Below are positions 33,528 through 42,208 of a stretch of DNA of 64,000 bases, in pieces (the stretch's first letter is position 1; each line of letters begins with the position of its first letter). Both the position numbers and the translations under genes were made by a program. Source of the stretch: Methylobacterium sp. 2A (GTDB taxonomy: Bacteria; Pseudomonadota; Alphaproteobacteria; Rhizobiales; Beijerinckiaceae); contig NZ_VUOK01000052.1 of assembly GCF_009806555.1 (NCBI RefSeq), positions 62,001-126,000 of the forward strand, given 5' to 3'. The notes under the pieces were generated by a model, which saw only the letters and a program-made list of their open reading frames with translations, was not told the origin of the DNA and ran no database searches.

Positions 33528-35093
33528 ATGGCGTGGACGTCTTTCCGTAACATGCTCTCCTCGACCGAGGGGGGATCCGACTCGCACCCGCCGGCTCAGG
33601 GGCAGGCCCAAATCGCATCCCGGCCGCCGACCGAGCCGGCCATGCCGCAGGCCCGGGCGCGCCTGAACGCCGAGGCGCCGGCCCAGCGGGCCGCCCTGCC
33701 GGATCGGAGCCATTCCTCCCTCGACGCGATCGGCAAGCGCGACGAGATGCTGCGGCAGCGCATCGACGCCATGGTCGACCGGCTGGAGGATATCCGCTCG
33801 CTGCAGGACGACTTCGTGTCGATCCTGGAGCCGATCGTCAGCATCAGCGACGAGCTTCCGCGGGCGAGCATGCGCATCGCCGAGCTGGAGACCTCGCTCG
33901 CCCAGGAATTCCAGACCGGCAAGGCGATCCGGCTGGAGGCCGCCGAGCTCTCGGCGCGCATCTCGGTCCTGACCAACGAGTATTCCGAGGCCTCGGCGCG
34001 GGTGGCCCGGGCCGAGGAGCAGCTCCACGCCCGCGACGCCGCCCTGGCCGCCCAGGCGATCGAGCTGCGGGACCGCGTGCTGGCCTTCGAGAATCTGGAG
34101 CGGCGCCTCGCCGCCGAGATCGAGCAGGGCAAGGCGCTGGTCGCCGAGGGCAAGGCGCTGCGGACGGAGGCCCAGGCCGCCGACAGCGCCCTCACGCGCA
34201 CGGAGCACGACCTGCTGGCGGCGCGGGAGACGCTGGCGGCCCTCGAACAGGACAACCGGCGGCTGCGGACCCAGAACGAGGAGCTGACCCTGCGCCTCGA
34301 CGAGCTGGAGGCCCGGTGCCGGACCGTCGAGGGCACGGTCGAGGCCGAGCGCCAGAAGGCGCGGGCCGCCGAGGGCCAGCTCGCCGCCGAGACCGCCAAT
34401 CGCGTCCGCCTGGAGGCCCAGTTCGAGACCGACACGGCCGCCCTGCGCACCGAGCGCTCGGCGCTCGCCATGAAGCTCGAAGCCGCCGTCAACCGGGCGG
34501 ACACGAACGAGCAGCTCCTCGGCCAGGCCCGGGCGCAGCTGCGCGACCGGGACGAGGCCCACCGGCTCGCGGAGCGCAATTTCAAGGAGACCAACATCGC
34601 CCGCGTCACCGCCGAGCGGCGCCTGGAGACCGTCCAGGAGGACCTCGCCCGGCAGACCGAGCGCTTCGTGGAGATGCAGCGCGCCCGCGGCGATCTCGAG
34701 GCGCGCTGCGACATGCTGACCAAGGCGCTGGCCGCCAAGGACGCCGCCCTGGAGCAGGCGGGCGCCCGCAACGCCGCCCTGACCGAGCGGATCGAGCAGC
34801 TGACCCATCGCCAGGAGGCGGCCCGGATCGAGTTCGAGGCCACCAACCGGCGCCTCGCCGAGGATCTCCAGAACGAGCGCTCGGAGCGGGCCCTGGTGCA
34901 GGGCGCCCTCGACATCGCCCGCGAGACCCGGGCGACGCTCCAGAAGCAGTACGAGGCGCTCAAGCGCTCGGGCCGCGGCTGGCGCAAGCCGGACGGGGCG
35001 GGCGAGGGCCTGCCGCACGGGCCGGCCCTGCATGCCGAGCGGGACGAGCCGAGCAACGTGCACCCGTTCGCATCTCCCGGCACGGCCGGTTGA
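33528..35093 (+). CDS. Large coiled-coil protein
   Basis: 521 residues. A flexible N-terminus (about 1-60) precedes a region from about 65 to 490 in regular heptads rich in Glu, Arg, Leu and Ala (LETSLAQEFQTGKAIRLEAAEL, LEQDNRRLRTQNEELTLRLDELE), interrupted by short breaks. The tail (about 490-521) is disordered. No signal, membrane or enzyme motif is present. Lengths and layout resemble intermediate-filament-like or polar-organising coiled-coil proteins of alphaproteobacteria, such as crescentin or FilP-like proteins, but sequence alone cannot show filament formation. It leads a three-gene run and has a CtrA-type box in the promoter. Confidence 0.8.
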   Translation: MAWTSFRNMLSSTEGGSDSHPPAQGQAQIASRPPTEPAMPQARARLNAEAPAQRAALPDRSHSSLDAIGKRDEMLRQRIDAMVDRLEDIRSLQDDFVSILEPIVSISDELPRASMRIAELETSLAQEFQTGKAIRLEAAELSARISVLTNEYSEASARVARAEEQLHARDAALAAQAIELRDRVLAFENLERRLAAEIEQGKALVAEGKALRTEAQAADSALTRTEHDLLAARETLAALEQDNRRLRTQNEELTLRLDELEARCRTVEGTVEAERQKARAAEGQLAAETANRVRLEAQFETDTAALRTERSALAMKLEAAVNRADTNEQLLGQARAQLRDRDEAHRLAERNFKETNIARVTAERRLETVQEDLARQTERFVEMQRARGDLEARCDMLTKALAAKDAALEQAGARNAALTERIEQLTHRQEAARIEFEATNRRLAEDLQNERSERALVQGALDIARETRATLQKQYEALKRSGRGWRKPDGAGEGLPHGPALHAERDEPSNVHPFASPGTAG

Positions 35094-35123
35094 TCCGATG
35101 CTGTCCTGTGAGGGGTTCCAACG

Positions 35124-35621
35124 ATGAGCGATAGGGCTTCGATCGACGCGGCCTACACCGGCAGCCCGAACGTGATGATGCGCGCGTGGCAGGCGAAGGC
35201 GGATGCGTCCCCCGAGAAGGTGGTCAGCTTCATGGGGCTCGAGAACCGCAACGGGGCCGTCCCGACCAACGACAGCCCGAACGGGGGCGGCCCTGCCGTC
35301 ACCCGGGAATGGTCCTCGGCCGTCGACCTGATCCGGGAGGCCAGCGAAGCCATCCGGGTCGGCGAGGAGCGGGCGGCCGAACTGGAGGCGCAGCTCGCCC
35401 AGGTGGTCGCGCAGGCCGATCTGGAGATCCGGCGCCTGGAGCAGGAGGTCGCCACGGGCGTGCAGAACCTCGCGCGCTCCGAGGAGCGGGTCCGGCTGGC
35501 GGAGGCGCGGGCCGCGGAGGCCGAGGAATGGCTCGTGCGCCTGCACGACGCGGCGATCGAGGCCTTCGGCAATCGGGCCAAGCCCACCCCCGTGGCCAGC
35601 GCCCCCGAAGAGACCGAGTAG
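35124..35621 (+). CDS. Coiled-coil protein with disordered N-terminus
   Basis: 165 residues; GAGGGG precedes the ATG. Residues 1-75 are polar with a short motif, ASPEKVVSFMGLENRNG, and 80-150 form one coiled coil (EEQAAELEAQLAQV-like heptads: VGEERAAELEAQLAQVVAQ, EIRRLEQEVATGVQNL, SEERVRLAEARAAEAEEWL). It starts 30 nt after the large coiled-coil gene, so co-transcription is likely. It could hetero-oligomerise with its neighbour. No known family. Confidence 0.7.
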   Translation: MSDRASIDAAYTGSPNVMMRAWQAKADASPEKVVSFMGLENRNGAVPTNDSPNGGGPAVTREWSSAVDLIREASEAIRVGEERAAELEAQLAQVVAQADLEIRRLEQEVATGVQNLARSEERVRLAEARAAEAEEWLVRLHDAAIEAFGNRAKPTPVASAPEETE

Positions 35622-35669
35622 CCCCGGTCCCATGCGCGGATGGCGCAGCCGACGACCAGAGAGGCCGAC

Positions 35670-36101
35670 ATGATCGCCGAGGCGCTGCCGCTGGCGCCGG
35701 ATCCGCACGCCGCCGTCCGCGTGATCGATCCGCGCCTGACCCTGGCGCTCATCCGGCAGGCCGGGGATCAGATCAGCGACTTTCAGGGGTGGCGCGCCGT
35801 CATCCAGCAGCGGGCGCGCGGGTTGTTCCGGCAGGTCTACGAGGAGCGCAGCGTCAAGGACGCGACGATCCGCGCGCTCGAAGCCGACCTGTCGCGGATG
35901 GACCGGCGGAACGCCGATCTGGAGCGCGCCCTCGCGGAGATCGCTTCGGACTACGAGCGCGTCGTCATGCGCTGCATGGAGGCCGAGTTCCGGGTCATCC
36001 AGGCGGAGCACCGGGCCTTCATCGCCGAGCGGTCGGTGTTCCGGCTGGACGATCTGCTCGACCGGGTCGGAGACCCCGCGGGGATCACGGAGCAGGACTG
36101 A
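35670..36101 (+). CDS. Coiled-coil protein, third of cluster
   Basis: 143 residues from an ATG with AGAGAGG upstream; an in-frame ATG at 35640 would add ten residues. The N-terminal part (MIAEALPLAPDPHAAVRVID) is followed by a helical region with IRQAGDQISDFQGWRAVIQQRARGLFRQVYEER and heptads VKDATIRALEADLSRMDRRNADLERALAEIASDYERVVMRC, then HRAFIAERSVFRLDDLLDRV. The gap to the previous gene is 48 nt. The Trp/Phe-bearing motif DFQGWR may be a contact site. No family is recognised. Confidence 0.65.
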   Translation: MIAEALPLAPDPHAAVRVIDPRLTLALIRQAGDQISDFQGWRAVIQQRARGLFRQVYEERSVKDATIRALEADLSRMDRRNADLERALAEIASDYERVVMRCMEAEFRVIQAEHRAFIAERSVFRLDDLLDRVGDPAGITEQD

Positions 36102-36150
36102 CGTCGGCCGCGTAACCGAACCTTTCACTTGGGTTAGCACTTATTGGGGG

Positions 36151-36561
36151 ATGAGCGGATCAGTCCAGGCCCCGGCACCCTACGCCCTCGTCGTCGACGA
36201 TGACGGCTTCATCCGCATGGACGCGATGGACATCCTGGCGGAGGCCGGATTCCGCACCTTCGAGGCCAGCGACGGCGACAAGGCCATGGCGCTGCTCGGC
36301 CGGGAACACGCCGCGATCGTGCTGCTGTTCACCGACGTGCAGATGCCGGGCTCGCGGAACGGTTTCGCGGTGGCGCGCGAGACCGCCAGCCGCTGGCCGC
36401 ACATCGCCATCGTGGTGGCGTCCGGGCAGGTGCAGCCGGGGCCGGGCGACATGCCCGAGGGCGCCCGCTTCATCGGCAAACCCTTCACCGCCGACATGGT
36501 GCACGATCACCTGCGGGAGATCCTCCCGGATGGGCAGAAGCCGGAGCCGCTGCGTCAGTAG
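36151..36561 (+). CDS. Single-domain response regulator
   Basis: 136 residues. Receiver residues: Asp16-Asp17-Asp18 (VVDDDGF), phospho-acceptor Asp62 in FTDVQMPGSRNGF, Ser/Thr site in VVASGQV and Lys in FIGKPFTA. No output domain. It starts 50 nt after the third coiled-coil gene on the same strand, so it may belong with that cluster as a phospho-switch; no kinase is adjacent. Closely related single receivers are common regulators of HWE or hybrid kinases. Confidence 0.9.
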   Translation: MSGSVQAPAPYALVVDDDGFIRMDAMDILAEAGFRTFEASDGDKAMALLGREHAAIVLLFTDVQMPGSRNGFAVARETASRWPHIAIVVASGQVQPGPGDMPEGARFIGKPFTADMVHDHLREILPDGQKPEPLRQ

Positions 36562-36815
36562 GGCCCGGGCCGACCGGGTTGCCGCGATGCCCGTCTCCGC
36601 CCGCGGATCGTGTCGGGCCGGTGGCCGGGCTCGCGTGCGGATCGGCCCGGCGCGGCCTTCGCCCGCCGCATCATCACCCTCCGTCCGGAGGCAATCGGGA
36701 GAAGACGCATCTCATTTGCGGGTCCGGATCCGGGTCGCGGTTGCATCCCGCCCACCGGCCTGATTCACAGTGGCGGATCGACGTCCCGCCCGCATCGCCA
36801 CGAGTCTATCGGTTC

Positions 36816-38150
36816 ATGCGACACGACACGCTGCGCCTCGGCGCCTTCTTCTACGCCACCGGGCACCATGTGGCCGGCTGGCGCCATCCCTCCAGCGAGG
36901 CGGATGGCGGCCTCGTCCTCGAGCGCTACGTCGGCTGGGCGCGGAAGGCCGAGGCGGCGAAGTTCGATCTCGTGTTCCTGGAGGACGGGACCGGCATCCG
37001 CGACAGCAACCTGCGCTCCAGCGAGCGGACGGCGCGCTCGACTCATTTCGAGCCGGTGACGCTGCTCTCGGCGCTGGCGGCGGTGACCAGCCGGATCGGG
37101 CTGGTGGCGACCACCTCGACGAGCTTCAACGAGCCCTACAACGTCGCCCGCCGCTTCGCCTCCCTGGATCATCTCAGCGGCGGCCGCGCCGGCTGGAACC
37201 TCGTGACCTCGACCACCGACGCGGAGGCCGCCAATTTCGGCGGCGACCGGATCGCGCAGCATGGGGACCGCTACGAGCGGGCGGAGGAGTTCGTCGACGT
37301 CGTCCTCGGCCTGTGGAACACCTGGGACGACGGAGCGGTGATCATCGACAAGGCGAGCGGCCAGTTCTCGAAGCCCGACGGCTTCCGCCCCCTGAACCAC
37401 CGCGGCAAGCATTTCACGGTGCGGGGGCCGCTCAACATCTCGCGCACGCCCCAGGGGCAGCCGGTTCTGGTGCAGGCCGGGGCGTCGGGTCCCGGCAGGG
37501 ACCTCGCGGCGCGCACCGCCGAGATCGTGTTCACCGCCAACCAGACCCTGGAGGAGGCGACCGAGTTCTACGGCGACCTCAAGGACCGGATGGGTCGCTT
37601 CGGACGTGAGCGCGACGACCTGAAGGTGATGCCGGGCCTGTTCCCCGTGGTCGGGCGCAGCGAGGCGGAGGCGCGGGCGAAGTTCGAGGCGCTTCAGGAC
37701 CTGATCGATCCCGTCGTCGGCCTCGCCCTGCTGGAGCGGATGATCGGCGGGTTCGACCTCTCCGGCTACGATCCGGACGGGCCGGTGCCGGAACTGCCCG
37801 AGGCCAACGGCGCCAAGTCGCGCCAGCAGCTGATGTTCGACCTCGCCCGCCGGGAGGGGCTGACCCTGCGCCAGCTCTACCTGCGGATCGCGGGCGCGCG
37901 CGGCCATTCGCAGATCGTCGGGACCCCCGCCCAGATCGTGGACGAGATGGAGGAACGCTTCCGGGCGCAGGGGGCCGACGGCTTCAACATCATGCCGGCG
38001 ACCCTGCCCGGGGGCCTCGACGACTTCATCGAGCTGGTGCTGCCGGAACTGCGCCGCCGCGGTCTGGTCCGCACCGACTACGAGGGGCGGACCCTGCGCG
38101 GCCATCTCGGCACGCGGCCGCCGGCCGGTCAGATCCAGCGTCTGGGGTGA
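36816..38150 (+). CDS. FMN-dependent monooxygenase, NtaA/SnaA/DszA family (LLM class)
   Basis: 444 residues, the usual family length. The ATG at 36816 gives MRHDTLRLGAFFYATGHHVAGWRH. Hallmarks: YVGWARKAEAAKFDLVFLEDG, SERTARSTHFEPVTLLSALAAVTSRIGLVATTSTSFNEPYNVAR, SGGRAGWNLVTS, RYERAEEFVDVVLGLW and RPLNHRGKHFTVRGPLN, then VQAGASGPGRDLAAR. These enzymes need reduced FMN from a partner reductase and oxidise nitrilotriacetate, EDTA, dibenzothiophene sulfone or sulfur compounds. No reductase is adjacent. Substrate unknown; a sulfur-scavenging role would fit the sulfonate-type importer at 49.7 kb. Confidence 0.9.
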   Translation: MRHDTLRLGAFFYATGHHVAGWRHPSSEADGGLVLERYVGWARKAEAAKFDLVFLEDGTGIRDSNLRSSERTARSTHFEPVTLLSALAAVTSRIGLVATTSTSFNEPYNVARRFASLDHLSGGRAGWNLVTSTTDAEAANFGGDRIAQHGDRYERAEEFVDVVLGLWNTWDDGAVIIDKASGQFSKPDGFRPLNHRGKHFTVRGPLNISRTPQGQPVLVQAGASGPGRDLAARTAEIVFTANQTLEEATEFYGDLKDRMGRFGRERDDLKVMPGLFPVVGRSEAEARAKFEALQDLIDPVVGLALLERMIGGFDLSGYDPDGPVPELPEANGAKSRQQLMFDLARREGLTLRQLYLRIAGARGHSQIVGTPAQIVDEMEERFRAQGADGFNIMPATLPGGLDDFIELVLPELRRRGLVRTDYEGRTLRGHLGTRPPAGQIQRLG

Positions 38151-38349
38151 TCGGGCGATGCCTTCTCGCCGGAGGGGCCGGCAGCAATTCCTGGCGGCGG
38201 CCGCCGGCATCAAGCCGTAGCTCCTCTCGGACAAGGCCGCCCGCTACGCCGCGCGCCCGTGGGCCGCGACTCTGCCGGCGGGCTGCCTTTCCAGACGCTC
38301 TCCAGCCCCACCGCCGAGATGCGGCCCGGCCTGTTCGCGTCCGCCGCGC

Positions 38350-39387
38350 TCAATCCGCCGCGGTTGTCATCGTCATCAGCCTGGACCGATAGGCGATCGC
38401 GCCCGCGTCCTGCGGGTCGACGGACCAGGCGAGGTCGCGGGGCGGTCCCGTCGGCCGCAGAGGCTTGGCGCCCACGGTGTCGTGGTTGGCCGCGGCGATC
38501 ATCGTCGCCAGGGCATCGGGGCCCTCGAGCGACGCGAACGGCAAGGTGGCTTGAGGAGCCCGGTCGAGGGACGTCGCGAAGGCGACGTCGCCACCCGGCC
38601 GCGTGACCCGGCTGACCTCGGCGACGAGCCGCGCCGGGTCTGGCACGCAGTCGAGCACGTTCAGCGCGACGACGAGGCGGAACGTATTCTCCGCGAAGGG
38701 AAGGGCCTGGGCGTCGGCGATCCAGAAATCCACCCGATCGGCCTCGGGCGGGAAGTGGTAGGTCTCCCGGCGCTCATAGGCGTCGCCACCGTGCCGGAGC
38801 GGGTAACGCAGCAGGCCCCGATCGAGGATGCCCCGGCCGATCCGCAGCAGGGGCCAGTTCAGGTCCACGCCGAGCACGGGCGCGTCGTGGCTGGCCGCGA
38901 GGTCGAAGCTGGTCCGGCCGGCAGCGCAGCCGAGATCGAGCCTCGGGCCGCGCCCAATGCCGAGGTGCCTCAGGACCTCCGCCAGGCAGTGCCGGGCGTG
39001 GCCGGGCGGCGGCTCCGCACCGTCCGGCTCGCCCTCGAACAGATCGCCGTAATGATCGTGGGCATATCGCGATTGCTGCGCGCGGGTGATGTTGTGGGCC
39101 GAGTCCGGCCCGACCGCCGCGCTGATCACCGCCTCCACCGCGGCATCCTCGACATCGCCCGCCAGGACGAGCGGAAGATTCGCCGACAGCCAGCCGCGGA
39201 CGTCCGGGACCAGGATCGGGACCCCCGCGATGATCGGGAAGCGCTCGCCGCAATCCGGATCGAGGCAGCGCAGGACCCCGGACACGACCGCGTTGCTCGT
39301 CGCCTGCGCGCCCGGCTCCAGCACCAGGGCATCGCGGCGGCAGGTCGGGCAGATGGGTTTCAGGGCGTCGAAATGCAGGCGCCGCAT
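38350..39387 (-). CDS. Zinc-ribbon SAM-dependent methyltransferase
   Basis: 345 residues. An N-terminal Trm112/YcaR-like zinc ribbon has C13-P-T-C16 and C41-x4-C46 with the family run RFPIIAGVPILV. A linker (about 60-125) leads to a class I methyltransferase: motif I RLDLGCAAGRTS (149-160), acidic residue in VLGVDLNWPLLR, motif DAQALPFAENTF and LNVLDCVPDPARL, ending in a Ser/Thr/Asp-rich tail. The start is 4 nt after the stop of a 40-residue peptide gene on the same strand, so they are translationally coupled. Such methyltransferases tailor small molecules, lipids or peptides. The peptide partner suggests a modified-peptide product, which is inference. Confidence 0.85.
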   Translation of the reverse strand: MRRLHFDALKPICPTCRRDALVLEPGAQATSNAVVSGVLRCLDPDCGERFPIIAGVPILVPDVRGWLSANLPLVLAGDVEDAAVEAVISAAVGPDSAHNITRAQQSRYAHDHYGDLFEGEPDGAEPPPGHARHCLAEVLRHLGIGRGPRLDLGCAAGRTSFDLAASHDAPVLGVDLNWPLLRIGRGILDRGLLRYPLRHGGDAYERRETYHFPPEADRVDFWIADAQALPFAENTFRLVVALNVLDCVPDPARLVAEVSRVTRPGGDVAFATSLDRAPQATLPFASLEGPDALATMIAAANHDTVGAKPLRPTGPPRDLAWSVDPQDAGAIAYRSRLMTMTTAAD

Positions 39388-39391
39388 CGGG

Positions 39392-39514
39392 TCAACCGCC
39401 GATCATCACGGTGGCGTTCTGCCTGCGCGGGAGCGCCAAGCCGAGCGCGTTGAGGTTGCACCGGCCCACGCCGCACGATCCGCTGAGCCGCACCGGCTCA
39501 TCAACCACCATCAT
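39392..39514 (-). CDS. Small Cys-containing peptide, candidate precursor for adjacent methyltransferase
   Basis: 40 residues with two start ATGs in tandem (39514 and 39511) and AGGATCGG upstream. The first ten residues (MMVVDEPVRL) are charged, leader-like. The next part, SGSCGVGRCNLNALGL, has two cysteines (14 and 19) in a Gly-rich stretch, then ALPRRQNATVMIGG ending Gly-Gly. The stop is 4 nt before the methyltransferase ATG, a gap typical of coupled genes. No known peptide family was recognised. The layout (short leader, small core with Cys, tailoring enzyme immediately downstream) is that of a ribosomally made, modified peptide, but it could also be an ordinary small protein. Confidence 0.6.
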   Translation of the reverse strand: MMVVDEPVRLSGSCGVGRCNLNALGLALPRRQNATVMIGG

Positions 39515-39888
39515 CCGATCCGATCCTGTAATCATTTTTGCTCTTACATAGGGGATATCCCGCCCTACGGCCAGTGCTCATGACTGACCATCCACGATTT
39601 CGCGAGTGAACGAAAAGATAATTGCTCACAATAAACAACGCAAAAACTTATTTATTCTGCTGGATAACAACTCCTAGAACATGTCTTGACATCAGAAACA
39701 CATCATTTTCGAACGGAAAGCTGTTACCGCAGAAGTTTATACGATTTCACTTTGACAATGTGTGATTGTTTCGCCAACGCTGAGGTTTCTTCCTGGATGC
39801 GGCAGCGCGATTCGCCCGGCAGGGAGCGGGCTCCGGTGCAACCAACCAGGCCGGGTGCGGGACCCCTGCGTTCAGGCCATCGCTGCCG
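39515..39888. other. AT-rich intergenic island
   Basis: About 375 nt, mostly under 45% G+C from 39530 to 39780 against about 70% around it. It contains TTGACA-like hexamers on the plus strand (39686, 39751 region) and presumably the promoter of the leftward peptide gene. No ORF with a ribosome binding site was found. Such AT-rich pockets are preferred targets of MucR and other xenogeneic silencers. Confidence 0.5.
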
Positions 39889-41763
39889 TCAGGCGGCCAC
39901 CACGCCGGACCCGGCGTCAGCCCGCGTGACAGGCCACGTGGCGTCCCAATCCTGCACGCAGTGACCGGGCGAGACCTCCCGGTACAGACGTTCCGGCGGC
40001 TCGTAGTCCGGGGACCGGATCGGGCTGCGGATCTCGTCGTCCGGCAGGGCGTGCCGCGCCCGGCGCCGGGCCGGATCAGGGACCGGGACGGCGGCCAGCA
40101 GCTTCTTCGTGTAGGGGTGCTGCGGGTTCCCGAACACGGCGTCCCGCGGGCCGATCTCCACGATCTCGCCGAGATACATCACGGCGACCCGGTGGCTCAC
40201 CCGCTCCACCACCGCCATGTCGTGCGAGATGAACAGGTAGGCGAGCCCCAGCTCGGCCTGCAGGTCGAGCATCAGGTTCACGACCTGCGCCTTGACCGAG
40301 ACGTCGAGCGCCGAGACCGCCTCATCGGCGACGATCAGCCTTGGGTTCAGGGCGAGTGCCCGGGCGATGGCGATACGCTGGCGCTGGCCGCCGGAGAATT
40401 CGTGCGGGAAGCGCGTCGCCATGTCGGGGGTGAGCCCGACCCGGGCGAGCAGATCCGCGGCGCGGCGCAGGGCCTCCGCGCGCGAGGCGAGGCGGTTGAT
40501 CAGCAGCGGCTCGGCCACCGCGGCGCCCACGCTCATGCGCGGATCGAGGCTCGCGAACGGATCCTGGAATATCATCTGCATCCGGCGGCGGCGGGTGCGC
40601 AGGGCGCGGGCGTCGAGGCCCGTGATGTCCTCGCCGTCGAGGACGACCGAGCCCGACAGGGGCTCGACGAGCCGCAGGATCGAGCGGCCGGTGGTGGACT
40701 TGCCGCAGCCGGATTCGCCCACCAGCGCCAGGGTCTCGCCGGCCGCGAGGCTGAACGAGACCCGCTCCACCGCGTGACACCGGCCGGTCACGCGGCCGAA
40801 CAGGCCCGAGCGGATCTCGAACCGGGTGGTCAGGTCGCGCACCTCCAGCAGGGGGCGCTCGGCGGCCTTGACGGTGTCGGGCAGGGGGGCGCGCTCGTCG
40901 AGCGGTGCCGCCGCCACGCCGGTGGCCCGGTCGATCACGGGGAAGCGCATCGGCCGGGCGTGGCCCGCCATGGTGCCGAGCCGGGGGACGGCGGCGAGCA
41001 GCGCCCGCGTATAGGGCTCGGCGGGCTCGGAGAAGATCCGCGCGGTGGGGCCGGCCTCGACGGCACGGCCCTTGACCATCACCACCGTCCGGTCGGCGAT
41101 CTCGGCCACCACGCCCATGTCGTGGGTGATGAACAGGACCGACATCCCCGTCTCGTCCTGGAGGCTCTTGATGAGGTCGAGGATCTGGGCCTGGATGGTC
41201 ACGTCGAGGGCGGTGGTCGGCTCGTCGGCGATCAGGAGCTTGGGCCGGCAGGCCAGCGCCATGGCGATCATCACCCGCTGACGCATGCCGCCCGAGAAGC
41301 GGTGCGGGTAGTCGTGCAGCCGCGCGCGGGCCGCCGGGATCCGCACCGTGTCGAGGAGGCGCAGCGCCTCCGCCTCGGCGGCGGCGCGCGACAGGCCCCG
41401 GTGCCGGATCAGCGCCTCGGCGATCTGGAAGCCGATGGTCAGCACCGGGTTCAGGGAGGTCATCGGCTCCTGGAAGATCATGGCGATGGAATCGCCGCGC
41501 ACCCGCCGCATCTCGGCCTCGGAGGCGGTCAGCAGCTCGCGGCCTTCGAAGCGCACGCTCCCGCCGATGCGGCTCGCGTCCCGGGGCAGGAGGCGCAGGA
41601 CCGACAGGGCGCTGACGCTCTTGCCCGACCCGGATTCGCCGACGAGCGCCACGGTCTCGCGGGGGGCGACCGCGAAGGAGACGCCGTGCACGACCTCCCG
41701 CCAGCGCCCGTCCGAGCGGAAGGAGACCGTGAGGTCGCGGACGGTGAGGATCGGGTCCGTCAT
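39889..41763 (-). CDS. Fused peptide ABC transporter ATPase (DppD-DppF type)
   Basis: 624 residues made of two complete ABC ATPases. First half: Walker [10 protein letters not shown]-loop, signature FSGGMRQR, Walker [13 protein letters not shown]. Second half: [28 protein letters not shown]. Each half ends with the OppD/OppF oligopeptide-binding C-terminal Cys/Pro region ([10 protein letters not shown] near the end). The ATG at 41763 has GGAG upstream. The two ATPases drive dipeptide or oligopeptide importers. No permease lies beside it on this strand, and the divergent operon at 42209 has its own separate ATPases, so this subunit may serve another transporter. Confidence 0.92.
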   Translation of the reverse strand: MTDPILTVRDLTVSFRSDGRWREVVHGVSFAVAPRETVALVGESGSGKSVSALSVLRLLPRDASRIGGSVRFEGRELLTASEAEMRRVRGDSIAMIFQEPMTSLNPVLTIGFQIAEALIRHRGLSRAAAEAEALRLLDTVRIPAARARLHDYPHRFSGGMRQRVMIAMALACRPKLLIADEPTTALDVTIQAQILDLIKSLQDETGMSVLFITHDMGVVAEIADRTVVMVKGRAVEAGPTARIFSEPAEPYTRALLAAVPRLGTMAGHARPMRFPVIDRATGVAAAPLDERAPLPDTVKAAERPLLEVRDLTTRFEIRSGLFGRVTGRCHAVERVSFSLAAGETLALVGESGCGKSTTGRSILRLVEPLSGSVVLDGEDITGLDARALRTRRRRMQMIFQDPFASLDPRMSVGAAVAEPLLINRLASRAEALRRAADLLARVGLTPDMATRFPHEFSGGQRQRIAIARALALNPRLIVADEAVSALDVSVKAQVVNLMLDLQAELGLAYLFISHDMAVVERVSHRVAVMYLGEIVEIGPRDAVFGNPQHPYTKKLLAAVPVPDPARRRARHALPDDEIRSPIRSPDYEPPERLYREVSPGHCVQDWDATWPVTRADAGSGVVAA

Positions 41764-42208
41764 GGCCTGTCTCCCGGAGCAGTCACGAAAGCGTAGGGCG
41801 TCGCGCCCCGTAAGCGAGGGGCGGGTCACAAGCACAGGACGGTCCATCCTGGCTGCAGGCGGGCGCTCCGGCTCTCGTATCGGCGCCAGCGAAGGCCGCT
41901 CGCCTGCATAATCGCCCCGTCTGGACGCCCCATCGCGCGGGGCCGATCAATCCGTCATCTTGAATACAGTACGCAATATCGATGCGGATGGCGCGGGGTT
42001 TGCGAGATGCCGTCCGTGACCGCGATGACCGTACCGCCCACCCTCCGTCGCACCCTGCCCGCCGCCGATCCGGCGGCCGCGCGGGCGCGCGTCCCGTTCC
42101 CGTTGTCACGCCGGGCCATTGCGCCCCTGCCTAAGAATTGTTCAAACTCGCCCACAAGGTGTGGGCCGGCGATCAGTGCCTGAGATCCGCACCGCCAGGG
42201 AGATCACG
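41764..42208. other. Divergent intergenic region between ABC genes
   Basis: About 445 nt. It holds the promoters for the fused ATPase and for the binding-protein operon. Around 41955-41985 is an AT-richer patch. CCCACA-AGG-TGTGGG at about 42151-42165 is a short hairpin or operator. No gene was recognised. Confidence 0.45.

Noticed and set aside
33489-36140. Open frame of almost 900 codons on the minus strand
   Set aside because: Antisense of the coiled-coil genes; composition is low-complexity and no ribosome binding site is present.
38151-38349. Gene relic after the flavin monooxygenase
   Set aside because: A 20-codon start with a signal-like sequence and a further open stretch are seen, but nothing matches a known protein well enough to call a pseudogene.
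39686-39964. 92-codon plus-strand frame in the AT-rich island
   Set aside because: It has no ribosome binding site and runs into the 3' end of the ATPase gene on the opposite strand.
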